64,000 nt of DNA from Deltaproteobacteria bacterium. GTDB lineage: Bacteria > Myxococcota_A > Polyangia > GCA-2747355 > JADLHG01. Position numbers and translations under genes: made by a program. Positions 54,629 through 62,781 of the stretch are shown here, piece by piece; the first letter of the stretch is position 1; every line of letters begins with the position of its first letter. The notes under the pieces are model-generated. The model saw only the letters and a program-made list of their open reading frames with translations. It made no database searches and was not told the DNA's origin. The stretch covers positions 124,001 through 188,000 of the forward strand of contig JADLHG010000031.1 in the NCBI GenBank assembly GCA_020848905.1, given 5' to 3'.

Positions 54629-55429
54629 ATGAACACGCAGGAGCTGTCGTTCGAGGTCGCGGACGGCGTGGGGCGCTTGACGCTCAACCGACCGGAGGCG
54701 CGCAACGCGCTCACGCTCGAGGTTATCGACGGGCTGCGCCGCGCGGCGACCCAGGCGGCCGGTGACCCTGCTATCCGTGCGCTGCTGATCACCGGCACGG
54801 ACCGCGCCTTCTGCGCCGGCGCCGACGTGAAGCGCATGATGACGCCCGAGGTGCTCGTGGGCCGGACTCCGCGGGAGGCGGCGCTCGACACGACCGACGT
54901 GCTTCACCGGATGGTCACCGCGCTCTATCGGCTCCCGAAGCCGGTCATCTGCGCGGTCAACGGGGCCGCCGCGGGAGCGGGACTGGCGCTCGCGATGATC
55001 GGGGACGTGGTGTGGGCCTCGGCCTCGGCCACCTTCCGCGCCGCGTACACGGCCATCGGCCTCTCCCCCGACGGAGGCAGTACATTCCTGCTCCCGCGGG
55101 TGGTGGGGCCGCGTCTCGCCGCGGAGCTCATGCTGACGAATCGCACGCTCACCGCCGAGGACGCGCACGGCATCGGCCTCGTCTCGCGGGTTCTGCCCGA
55201 CGGCGAGCTCCTGCCGGCCGCGGAGGAGCTGGCGCGCCAGCTCGCGGGAGGCGCGACCCAGGCCTTCGCCGAGCTGAAGGCGCTCCTGCGCGCGACGCCG
55301 CGCAGCGACCTCGAGACTCAGCTCGAGGACGAGCGTCAGGCGGTGGCCCGGGCCGTGGGCACGGCGGACTTCGCCGAGGGGGTGATGGCCTTCATCCAGA
55401 AGAGGCCGCCGAACTTCTCCGGCAGGTGA
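54629..55429 (+). CDS. Enoyl-CoA hydratase/isomerase family protein
   Basis: A 266-residue crotonase. The N terminus VGRLTLNRPEARNAL, the oxyanion motif FCAGADVKRM, VNGAAAGAGLALAMIGD and YTAIGLSPDGGSTFLLPR are present. The GLSPDGGST variant, with Asp in place of the usual second Glu, resembles PaaG-like 1,2-epoxyphenylacetyl-CoA isomerases and some isomerases rather than classical hydratases. It acts on acyl-CoA in the cytosol. GAAGGAGGA precedes the ATG. It is a single gene. Confidence 0.92.
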   Translation: MNTQELSFEVADGVGRLTLNRPEARNALTLEVIDGLRRAATQAAGDPAIRALLITGTDRAFCAGADVKRMMTPEVLVGRTPREAALDTTDVLHRMVTALYRLPKPVICAVNGAAAGAGLALAMIGDVVWASASATFRAAYTAIGLSPDGGSTFLLPRVVGPRLAAELMLTNRTLTAEDAHGIGLVSRVLPDGELLPAAEELARQLAGGATQAFAELKALLRATPRSDLETQLEDERQAVARAVGTADFAEGVMAFIQKRPPNFSGR

Positions 55430-55581
55430 GCGGGAGGGGTGTGCCAGAGCCGCCGCCACGCTCGGCGCATATGTGCCACGCGACTGTGCCACCTCTCGCC
55501 CCATCAGGACTAACAACCTGAAGCTAGAGCCTTCTGGGCCTGGAACGGGCCTTGCTCGTTCAGCCAGCCCAGGAGGTGATC

Positions 55582-56766
55582 ATGCGCTACGGGTTGTCGA
55601 GCCTGCTCCTTCTGGCCGTCGCGTGCGGAACCCCGACCGGGGCTCCGGACGCCGGAGCCAGGGACGCCTACGTTTCGGACGCTCGCGCGACCGACGGCGG
55701 TCCTACGCCGCGCGGGGATGCGGATGCTTCCGGACGCGGCTCGCCGGATGCGTATCAGCCTCCGCCTCCGCTCCCGAGCCAGGCGCACCTTCGTGCGGTG
55801 TGGGGAAGCGGTCCGAGCGACGTCTTCGCCGTCGGGGACCACGGCACGGTCGCCCACTACGACGGGAAGCGCTGGACGGGGCTGACGGTGGGGAGCGAAG
55901 CGCTCCACGCGGTCTGGGGGACGGGACCGGGCAACGTATACGTCGGCGGCGAGGGGGGGAGGATCCTCCGCTACGACGGCAAGGCCTTCACCCAGGTTGC
56001 CGAGAGGTCGCGCGTGCCGCGGGTGCGGGGCCTTTGGGGCAGCTCGCCGACAAACGTCTACGCCGTGGGTGGGACCGGCGAGACGGGGAGCGGCGTGACC
56101 CGTGGGCTCATCGTGCGCTTCGACGGTGCACGTTGGAGCGAGGTGGCGATCGGGCCCGCTAGGGCGCCGGAGGTCGATGCGCCCTGGGGGGCAGAATGGA
56201 CCGCGGTCTGGGGGAGCTCGGCCTCGGACGTGTTCGTCACGGGCTACCGCCAGCACGGGCCGCACGAGGTGGTGCCTGCGGGGAGCACGGTGATCGAGGC
56301 GGCGTACCTCGCGCACTACGACGGGAAGGCCTGGAGCGGCGGGATGGCCGAGGGAGCGACGTGGCAGCTCGGCGCGCTCACGGCCGTCTGGGGCTCCGGT
56401 CCGAGCGACGTCTACGCGGTGGGCGCCACGGCCGGAGGAAAGCCGACGGGCAGCGTCCTGCGCTTCGACGGCGCAAGCTGGACCCGACAGCCCGGCGCCC
56501 CGGCGGGCTCCTTCAGCGGCCTCTACGGCTTCGGAGGGGCGGAGCTCTTCGTCGTCGGAACGGTGGCCGATCCGGGCCCGCAGTTCGACTGGGCCGGCCT
56601 CTGGCGCCTCGAGAGCGGGAGCTGGTCCAGGCTCCCCGTGCCCGCCACCTCGACGCTTTCCGCGGTGTGGGGTTCGAGCCCGGTCGACCTGTTCGTCGTG
56701 GGCCCGACAGGACTCATCCTGCACTACGACGGCCGCGCGTGGTCGCGCATGACTCTCAGCCCATGA
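55582..56766 (+). CDS. Lipoprotein with beta-propeller-like repeats (second paralogue)
   Basis: A 394-residue lipoprotein: signal peptide ending LLAVACG (lipobox), a Pro/Gly/Asp-rich linker (about 20-65), then about six repeats: VWGSGPSDVFAVGDHGTVAHYDGKRW, given as VWGSGPSDVFAVG and HYDGKRW, then VWGTGPGNVYVGG, LWGSSPTNVYAVGG, VWGSSASDVFVTG, VWGSGPSDVYAVG and VWGSSPVDLFVVG. The blades are much more regular than in the paralogue at 44368 and the linker is different. An AGGAGGTGATC Shine-Dalgarno sits before the ATG at 55582. Function unknown. Confidence 0.85.
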   Translation: MRYGLSSLLLLAVACGTPTGAPDAGARDAYVSDARATDGGPTPRGDADASGRGSPDAYQPPPPLPSQAHLRAVWGSGPSDVFAVGDHGTVAHYDGKRWTGLTVGSEALHAVWGTGPGNVYVGGEGGRILRYDGKAFTQVAERSRVPRVRGLWGSSPTNVYAVGGTGETGSGVTRGLIVRFDGARWSEVAIGPARAPEVDAPWGAEWTAVWGSSASDVFVTGYRQHGPHEVVPAGSTVIEAAYLAHYDGKAWSGGMAEGATWQLGALTAVWGSGPSDVYAVGATAGGKPTGSVLRFDGASWTRQPGAPAGSFSGLYGFGGAELFVVGTVADPGPQFDWAGLWRLESGSWSRLPVPATSTLSAVWGSSPVDLFVVGPTGLILHYDGRAWSRMTLSP

Positions 56767-56787
56767 GGTCTACGGCGGCGTTCGCAC

Positions 56788-57522
56788 TCAAAGCCGGGAG
56801 AGAAACGTCTTTCGCAGGCAGGTGAGCTCCTCCGGCTCGAGGAGTCCTTGTCGCTTCAGCGCATCCACCTGCGCGATGCGCTTCTCGGCGTCCTCGCTCG
56901 GTAGCCGGCCGCCCACGGCGATGCCGCACAGGCCCGTCTCCCGTCGGGGAGCGCGCGCCGGGCGTCGGGCCGCACGTCCCCGGGCATCGTCGGACGCTGA
57001 CGCCTCCTCGGCGGCCGGCGGGGCGAGCTTCTCGCCCTTGAGCGCCTTCGCGGCCTTCTCCACGGCCAGTCCTGCTGCCTTCTGCAGCGCTCGCTCGCAG
57101 ATCATGGCGCAGGACTCGGCGCTCGCACCGACGGTGGTCAGCTCGAAGTGCACGACCTTCTTCGTGGCGTCGCGCACGCGCAGGGCCACGCGGTATTCGC
57201 AGTAAGCCGTGGGTGGTACGCACGCCGCGTTGTCGCGGTCGAGCCCCATCAGGATCTCGCCGTCTCCGCCTTCTTTGACGAAGCGGAGCCGAGGGTTCGT
57301 CTGGCGAACCGAGTCGAACATGCCTCGGCCGTCCTCGGCCTGGGCCCCGAACACGTCCACGCGCAGCGCGAGCCCGGCAGGCGGCAGCGCGGCGATCTTG
57401 GGCGCGGGTTCGAGGAGACACCCGCACAGGACCGTCGTCGCCACGCACGCGACGCGGAAGACAAGAGGGGTCCGACGGGAGGATTCGCCTCGCTGGGGCA
57501 TCGGTTCGGGGCTCTTCCTCAT
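56788..57522 (-). CDS. Putative lipoprotein with C-terminal SHOCT-like hairpin
   Basis: A 244-residue predicted lipoprotein: basic n-region, hydrophobic core VFRVACVATTVL and lipobox VLCGC (Cys35). A mixed domain follows (RVDVFGAQAEDGRGM, TVGASAESCAMICERAL), which resembles proteins that measure or bind small ligands but is not recognised. The last 32 residues, AQVDALKRQGLLEPEELTCLR onward, match the SHOCT pattern of two short helices around a 'G-L/I-x-x-E-E' turn. Its ATG overlaps the TGA of the Ser/Thr kinase gene (ATGA), so the two are translationally coupled and probably work together. Confidence 0.75.
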   Translation of the reverse strand: MRKSPEPMPQRGESSRRTPLVFRVACVATTVLCGCLLEPAPKIAALPPAGLALRVDVFGAQAEDGRGMFDSVRQTNPRLRFVKEGGDGEILMGLDRDNAACVPPTAYCEYRVALRVRDATKKVVHFELTTVGASAESCAMICERALQKAAGLAVEKAAKALKGEKLAPPAAEEASASDDARGRAARRPARAPRRETGLCGIAVGGRLPSEDAEKRIAQVDALKRQGLLEPEELTCLRKTFLSRL

Positions 57523-59015
57523 CGGCCGCGCCGCATGATCTCGGTTCGCTTCTCGCGGCACTCGGCGGGAGAGACCGCTCCCTGGTCACAGAGTCGCTGC
57601 AGGCTTCGCAGCGCGGCGACCTGCTCGTCGGACAGGGCCGTGCGCGCGGCGGGGCTGGAGGCCCCCGGCCGGCGTCGCGGGGCCTTGGCGCCGGGACGCT
57701 CCGCTGCTTCGGCCACGCCGGCGCGAGGTGCGGCGCGGCGGGTGGGCGGTGCGGCGACCTTCTCGCTTCGATCAGTCGCTGCGGCAGGCTTCGGCGGCGT
57801 CGCAGGCCTCGCAGCAGCGGCGGGCACGTTGCTCTCCGTCGGTCGCGGCGTCGCGGGCACGGCGAGGCCTACCGGGCGAGCGCGCGCCGCCGAACCGGCC
57901 GGCTGCGTGGGGGACGGCGGAGGAGCTTGCGTTCGTCCCAGCCACAGAGCGGTCGCGGTGAGCCCGAGCGTGGCGAGTCCAAGGCCGGCCCCGACGAGCA
58001 GCCAGCCTCCGCGCGTGAGCTGGGCGCGCTCCTTGCCGCGGGGCGGCGGCACGACCGTGCTGGCCGACGCCTCGACGGGATGGGGCCTCGGCGCGGCGGC
58101 CTGGCCTCCGAGAGCGAGCGCGACCTCGGCCGCGTCCCGGAAGCGGTCCTCCGGGGCCTTCGCCAGGCAGGTCATGACGATGCGTTCGTACTCCTCCGAT
58201 ACGGAGGGCACCCGCAGCCGCAAGGGGGGCGGCTGCCGATGCACCTGCCCCTCGAGGATCTCGGCGACGGTGGTGCCGACGATGGGCGGTACGCCCGCCA
58301 CCATCTCGTAGAGCATGCAGCCGAGCGCGTAGAGGTCGCACGCCGGTCCAGGGACCCGGCCGAAGAGGAGCTCCGGGGCCATGTACTCGGGCGTGCCGAC
58401 GATGCCGTGCTGCGCGGTGAGGCGGGGTTGCGCCGGGTCGCCCTCGCTCGCGGCGGCCACCAGCTTTGCGATGCCGAAGTCGAGCAGCTTCACGTAGTGG
58501 GCTTCGTGATCGCGGGCGACGAGGAAGACGTTGTCCGGCTTGAGATCCCGGTGCACGACCTGGATGCCGTGCACGGCGCTCAGGGTATCGGCCACCTGGC
58601 GGCCCAGGTGGCGGGCCGCGGCCTCGTCGAGAGGGCCTTGGCCCAGCCTCTCTCCGAGGGATTCGCCCTCCAGGAACTCCATCACCAGATACGAGCCCGC
58701 CTGCTCGTGTTCGCCGAAGTCGAGGACATCCACGATGTGCTCGTTGCGGATCTCGTTGACGAGCTTCGCCTCCTGGAAGAAACGCTGCACCATCGCCGGG
58801 TCCCGGGCGTACTCCGGATGCAGGACCTTGACGGCCACGCGCTTGCCGATCCGCGGCTGAACGGCCAGGTAGACGGTACCCATGCCACCCGCCCCGATGG
58901 CGCGCACTACCTCGTAGTGGCCGAAGGTGCGTCCGACGTTGGGGTCCTCAACGGCCGAGGCGTCGGGCGAGGAGGCGTGCCGGGGTACGGAATGCTGGCC
59001 CGCCTCGCTCGTCAT
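57519..59015 (-). CDS. Hanks-type Ser/Thr protein kinase with C-terminal SHOCT-like hairpin
   Basis: A 498-residue kinase. The P-loop IGAGGMGTVY (40-49), Lys63 (VAVKVL), HRDLKPDN (155-162), DFG (179-181) and APE (213-215) are all present, so it should be active. A Ser/Thr/Pro linker leads to one transmembrane helix (336-360: LLVGAGLGLATLGLTATALW). A long Ala/Pro-rich extracytoplasmic stretch then ends in a SHOCT-like hairpin (462-495: VAALRSLQRLCDQGAVSPAE), the part that would sense or pair outside the membrane. No PASTA repeats. Upstream of, and ATGA-coupled to, the SHOCT lipoprotein gene. Confidence 0.93.
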   Translation of the reverse strand: MTSEAGQHSVPRHASSPDASAVEDPNVGRTFGHYEVVRAIGAGGMGTVYLAVQPRIGKRVAVKVLHPEYARDPAMVQRFFQEAKLVNEIRNEHIVDVLDFGEHEQAGSYLVMEFLEGESLGERLGQGPLDEAAARHLGRQVADTLSAVHGIQVVHRDLKPDNVFLVARDHEAHYVKLLDFGIAKLVAAASEGDPAQPRLTAQHGIVGTPEYMAPELLFGRVPGPACDLYALGCMLYEMVAGVPPIVGTTVAEILEGQVHRQPPPLRLRVPSVSEEYERIVMTCLAKAPEDRFRDAAEVALALGGQAAAPRPHPVEASASTVVPPPRGKERAQLTRGGWLLVGAGLGLATLGLTATALWLGRTQAPPPSPTQPAGSAARARPVGLAVPATPRPTESNVPAAAARPATPPKPAAATDRSEKVAAPPTRRAAPRAGVAEAAERPGAKAPRRRPGASSPAARTALSDEQVAALRSLQRLCDQGAVSPAECREKRTEIMRRGR

Positions 59016-59200
59016 GCGCCGAGACTAGCGAGCGGCCGTTCCGCCTGTCAATCGACGCGCGCTGCGCCCCGGGCGACGTGGATGGGAAGGCCGTCCCCGC
59101 CGCGAGGGGGCGACGGGGTCCGTCAGGGTGGACCACGGAGGAGCGTCTTGCGGTACGATGCGCCGGCGATCGCGCGAGCTCACCTGTCGGCAGGCGACCC

Positions 59201-60151
59201 ATGCACGTACCCGATGACATCTCGCAGTGCATCGGACGCACCCCGCTCGTGCCGCTCGTGCACGTGGCGCGCGGCTGCCCGGTGCCCGTGCTGGCCAAGT
59301 GCGAGCACCTTAACCCCGGCGGCTCGGTGAAGGACCGCATCGCGAAGGCCATCGTCGAAGACGCCGAGGCTCGGGGGCTGCTGCGGCCGGGGACGACGCT
59401 CGTCGAGGCCACGGCGGGTAACACCGGACTCGGGCTCGCCCTCGTGGCGGCGGCCCGCGGCTACTCCCTCGTCTGCGTGATGCCGGAGAAGATGTCGGCA
59501 GACAAGCGCGCGGCGCTGACGGCCCTCGGTGCGCGCGTGGTGGTGACGCCCAACGCGCCCCTCTCGAGCCCCGAGAACTTCCGGAACGTGGCCGTGCGAC
59601 TGGCCGCCGAGGAGGGCTGGTTCCTCACCGACCAGTTCAATAACCCCGCCAACGTGCGGGTGCACGAGGAGACCACGGCCGTCGAGATCCTCGCCCAGGC
59701 CGTCGGCCCGCTAGGGGCCTTCGTGGCGGGCGCCGGCACCGGCGGAACGATCAGCGGCGTGGGACGGCGTCTCAAGGCGTCCTGGCCGGGCGTGCGGGTG
59801 ATCCTCGCCGACCCCGAGGGATCGGCGCTCGCGGATTGGGTCGAGACGGGGGTCCCCGGCTTCGACGGGGCCTTCGCCGTGGAGGGGATCGGGGGCAGCA
59901 CGCCTCCGACGAACCTCCACCGCGAGGTGCTGGACGGCGCCGAGCGCGTCAGCGACGCCGACAGCTTCGCCATGGTGAAGCGGCTCCTCCGCGAGGAGGG
60001 GCTCTTCGTGGGCGGCTCGGCGGGGACGAACGTGGTGGCGGCCCTGCGCGTGGCGGCGCGTGGGGGGCTGGAAGGGCCTGTGGTGACCGTCCTGCCCGAT
60101 TCCTGGGATCGCTACCGGAGCAAGCCCTGGATGCGCGAGCTCGGGGAGTGA
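59201..60151 (+). CDS. Cystathionine beta-synthase-like enzyme (catalytic core only)
   Basis: A 316-residue fold-type II PLP enzyme. The PLP lysine is Lys44 in NPGGSVKDRIAK; the substrate loop is EATAGNTGLGLAL; the PLP phosphate loop is GAGTGGTISG; and GGSAGTNVVAAL lies near the end. Sequence MPEKMSADK, the segment SSPENFRNVAVRLA and the final LPDSWDRYRSKPWMRE are closer to cystathionine beta-synthase than to O-acetylserine sulfhydrylase. It lacks the heme and Bateman domains of the vertebrate enzyme. The ATG at 59201 fits the family start. The stop overlaps the GTG of the methyltransferase gene (GTGA). Confidence 0.9.
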   Translation: MHVPDDISQCIGRTPLVPLVHVARGCPVPVLAKCEHLNPGGSVKDRIAKAIVEDAEARGLLRPGTTLVEATAGNTGLGLALVAAARGYSLVCVMPEKMSADKRAALTALGARVVVTPNAPLSSPENFRNVAVRLAAEEGWFLTDQFNNPANVRVHEETTAVEILAQAVGPLGAFVAGAGTGGTISGVGRRLKASWPGVRVILADPEGSALADWVETGVPGFDGAFAVEGIGGSTPPTNLHREVLDGAERVSDADSFAMVKRLLREEGLFVGGSAGTNVVAALRVAARGGLEGPVVTVLPDSWDRYRSKPWMRELGE

Positions 60152-60840
60152 GCCGCGGGCCGGCGCTCTCTGCGGCAGCGTACGCCTCGTGGCGTCGCTC
60201 CGCGCTCGGGGAGGTGACCGAGCGGTTGGAGATGCGCCTCGTCGCCTCGCTGGCCGCGCCGGTCGAGGGACGTCGCGTGCTGGACGCCGGCACCGGCGAC
60301 GGGGCCTACGCTTTCGCGTTCGCCGCCGATGGGGCGCGCGTGACAGCGGTGGATCGCGAGGTCGGGATGCTCGCTGCCGCCCGCGCGCGGTCGCCCGAGC
60401 TCGGCCGAGGCGTCGCGTGGTGCCAGGCCTCGCTCGAGAAGCTCCCCTTCGACGACGGCGCCTTCGACCTCGTGAGCGCCGTGACGGTGTTCTGCTTCGT
60501 TCACGACCCGGACCGAGCCGTCCGCGAGCTGGCGCGGGTGTTGGTCCCCGGCGGCCGCCTCGTCCTCGGCGAGCTCGGCCCACACAGTGCCTGGGCCGCG
60601 TGGCGGCGCGCGCGCGGTTGGCTCGGATCTGCGATCTGGCGACACGCGCGCTTCTGGTCCCGCGCCGAGCTCGTGCGTCTCCTCGAGAGCGCGGGCCTGC
60701 GTCCGTCCGTGGTTCGCGGTGCCGTGTACTATCCGCCGCTCGGCCTGGCGGCGCGGGCCTTCGAGGTGGCCGACCCTCTGCTTGGCAGGCTCTGCGCGCC
60801 CGGCGCGGCTTTCCTGGCCGCCCTGGGACACAAGCCGTGA
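60148..60840 (+). CDS. Class I SAM-dependent methyltransferase
   Basis: A 230-residue methyltransferase that starts with GTG inside the stop of the CBS-like gene. Motif I is VLDAGTGDGAYAF, the acidic residue after strand 2 is VTAVDREVGML, motif IV AFDLVSAVTVFCFV, and motif V/VI is ELARVLVPGGRLVLGELG: the UbiE/Methyltransf_11 pattern. The C-terminal part is helical. Coupling to a transsulfuration enzyme suggests a role in sulfur amino-acid metabolism or in methylating a thiol or toxic compound, but this is inference. The tRNA-Gly gene follows on the opposite strand. Confidence 0.9.
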   Translation: MSRGPALSAAAYASWRRSALGEVTERLEMRLVASLAAPVEGRRVLDAGTGDGAYAFAFAADGARVTAVDREVGMLAAARARSPELGRGVAWCQASLEKLPFDDGAFDLVSAVTVFCFVHDPDRAVRELARVLVPGGRLVLGELGPHSAWAAWRRARGWLGSAIWRHARFWSRAELVRLLESAGLRPSVVRGAVYYPPLGLAARAFEVADPLLGRLCAPGAAFLAALGHKP

Positions 60841-60870
60841 TCCCCCATCACTTCGACATCACAAAAGCGG

Positions 60871-60943
60871 AGCGGGAAACGGGACTCGAACCCGCGACCC
60901 TCAGCTTGGGAAGCTGATGCTCTACCAACTGAGCTATTCCCGC
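60871..60943 (-). tRNA. tRNA-Gly (CCC)
   Basis: The minus strand gives a standard cloverleaf of 73 bases: acceptor GCGGGAA/TTCCCGC, D arm GCTC/GAGC, anticodon stem TCAGC/GCTGA with loop TTCCCAA (anticodon CCC), and T arm GCGGG-TTCGAGT-CCCGT. The discriminator base is T. No CCA is encoded, because CCG follows, so CCA is added after transcription, unlike the CAU tRNA at 7397. Confidence 0.95.
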
Positions 60944-60965
60944 GCGCCAAACGACAGCGGGCCGT

Positions 60966-60993
60966 AAAGTACTCCACTATCGGCGGCTGTCAA
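60966..60993 (-). promoter_or_regulatory. Candidate promoter of tRNA-Gly
   Basis: On the minus strand TTGACA (60993-60988) is followed after 16 bases by TACTTT (60971-60966), just upstream of the tRNA. The -35 overlaps the stop codon of the PilZ-TPR gene on the same strand. Confidence 0.45.
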
Positions 60994-62015
60994 GGGGCCC
61001 CGCGGCCTGCGGCGGGGCGGACCGCGCGCAGCGCCTTGAGCTTCCCCTTCAGGTCCTTGTCGCGGGGGGCGAGCTGGGCGGCCGTCTCGGCGGCTTTCAG
61101 CGCCAGGGGGTGGTTGCCCATGGCGAGGTGGACCTCCGAGAAGAGCGCGTAGATCTCGGCGCTACGGGGTCGCGCGCGGGAGGCCCGTTCCAAGCGGTCG
61201 AGGGCGTGCGGGAATTCGCCCGCGCGAATCGCATGGATGGCGGCTTTTAGGAGGTAGTCGCAGTTTTGCGGGCAGAGGCTCGCCGCCTCGGAAAAACTGC
61301 GTCCGGCCTTCTCCTCCTCGCCTGCGGTTTCGAAGGCCAGACCCTGGAGCCAGGCCCGTCGCGCCCGGTGCTGGTTGACCGGCTCCACGATGGCCGCCGA
61401 CAGGGTCGCGATCTCCGCGTCCTCGGGAGCGAACTCGGCAGCCACGGTGAGGTCCGCCGCCGCGCGGAGGTATAGCCCCTTCGCGATGGCCTGTTTCGCC
61501 GAGGCGACGAGGTCGCGCGCGACCGAGGTCCGGCGCGACCCGGCCGAAGCCAGGCGCTCGAGGTGCAGCATGGCGAACGCGGGCGAGCGGTGAGCGCGTG
61601 GCGGCTCCGTGGGGGGGGGAGCCGGCGGCTTTCGGTCCGGCCGCTCGGTCTGTGACGGTGCGCTGGCAGGGGCGAGCGCGGCAGCCAGCAGCCGCTCCTG
61701 GTCGGCGTTCAGGTCCACGAAACGAACGCCAACACCGACGATGGTGCGGCCGGCGTCGGCGGAAGGCTCCACCTGCCGATGGACCACGGAGGCCCTCGCC
61801 TGGAACATCTGCTCGGCCGGCATGGCGATCACCAGCTCGATGGACGCGCCCAGCTCCGGCGGGTCAGCGCACTCGAGGAAGGCGCCGCCCCGGCTCAGGT
61901 CGCTTACCACCAGCCGTCCGTCCTGAAGCCGGCCGGCAGACCAGATCATGGCCTCGAAGGCGCGGCCGTACGTTCGATAGTCGATCCGCTTCGTTGCATC
62001 GCCCGTCGTCCCCAT
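60990..62015 (-). CDS. PilZ domain-TPR protein
   Basis: A 341-residue cytosolic protein. Residues 9-115 are a PilZ domain: RIDYRTYGRAFEAMI (the R-x-R-like start), VSDLSRGGAFLECA (DxSxxG cyclic-di-GMP signature) and VGVGVRFVDLN. A Pro-rich linker (about 125-150) leads to tetratricopeptide-like repeats (about 165-330: AIAKGLYLRAAADLTVAAEFAPE, HALDRLERASRARPRSAEIYALFSE and ALKAAETAAQLAPRD in pieces). PilZ domains bind cyclic-di-GMP and the repeats bind a partner. The ATG at 62015 follows GGAGG. A C9/G9 run lies in the linker (61611-61619). The promoter of the tRNA-Gly gene overlaps its stop. Confidence 0.87.
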   Translation of the reverse strand: MGTTGDATKRIDYRTYGRAFEAMIWSAGRLQDGRLVVSDLSRGGAFLECADPPELGASIELVIAMPAEQMFQARASVVHRQVEPSADAGRTIVGVGVRFVDLNADQERLLAAALAPASAPSQTERPDRKPPAPPPTEPPRAHRSPAFAMLHLERLASAGSRRTSVARDLVASAKQAIAKGLYLRAAADLTVAAEFAPEDAEIATLSAAIVEPVNQHRARRAWLQGLAFETAGEEEKAGRSFSEAASLCPQNCDYLLKAAIHAIRAGEFPHALDRLERASRARPRSAEIYALFSEVHLAMGNHPLALKAAETAAQLAPRDKDLKGKLKALRAVRPAAGRGAP

Positions 62016-62301
62016 GCCCCCGTGCCTCCGCCGACCGTACATCCCTTCACATCGACCGATCGCGCCGCGATTCAACCCACCCCGACGAATCCTGCCCCAT
62101 GCGACCGCGCCGGACAAGGGCGAGCTGCCGCTGGCGAGAGGGCGTTGGGGTCGCGGGGATCGTAGCGGCGAGGCCCGCGCAGAAGAGCGACATCGCAGCC
62201 CCGTCCGCGGCATGAGTGGCCGCGCGAAAGGTGCTTTGCGAAGGTGAGGGAATGGCGCCGGACCGCAGTGCATCTGCGGCCCGGCATCGTCGCGGCTCTC
62301 T

Positions 62302-62601
62302 CTAGCGCTTGGCGCTCGCTCTTTCGAGCCCGGTGCGCAGCTCATCCGCGTTCATCACGGGGATGAGGCTCACCGAGGCGTTCAGCTCGAGAAAGAACCG
62401 CTCCACCGTCACGGGGATCTGCGAGGTCTCCTTGAGGTCGATAAAGAGGAGCATCGTCCGCTTGCCGTCCTCGGCCAGGAAGTACGACGCCTCGGGGCGC
62501 AGCTCCTCGAGCGCTGCCTGGATGACCTTGGGCAGGCTGCCGTCCTTGATCGCGCGATTTCCGGCTTCCACCGGCACTTGAACCTTCAGCATCGTTCGCA
62601 T
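62302..62601 (-). CDS. Small protein of unknown function (ferredoxin-like fold likely)
   Basis: A 99-residue protein with the pattern MLKVQVPVEAGNRAIKDGSL, ALEELRPEASYFLAEDGKRT, MLLFIDL and FFLELNASVSLIPVMNADEL, which I recognise as a small conserved family without known function in high-GC bacteria; the strand order suggests a dimeric alpha/beta-barrel or ferredoxin-like fold. GGAGGAGGG precedes the ATG at 62601 with five bases spacing, so the start is firm. It lies divergent from the lipase-like gene and downstream of nothing identifiable on its strand. Confidence 0.8.
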   Translation of the reverse strand: MRTMLKVQVPVEAGNRAIKDGSLPKVIQAALEELRPEASYFLAEDGKRTMLLFIDLKETSQIPVTVERFFLELNASVSLIPVMNADELRTGLERASAKR

Positions 62602-62781
62602 CCCAACCCTCCTCCTGTTTGTTCGGGCGTCTGTCGCCCGCACCCGTCACGCGGTGGAAAGATGCGCCCATCTCGAGGCGCCGACAACGGCGGGCCGGTC
62701 GATGACCTCGGGGGGAGTGCCTCGCCCCGACGACCCACGATTCTTGCCCCGCGCGGTGCGGTCGCCGATCATGAGGCGCCC

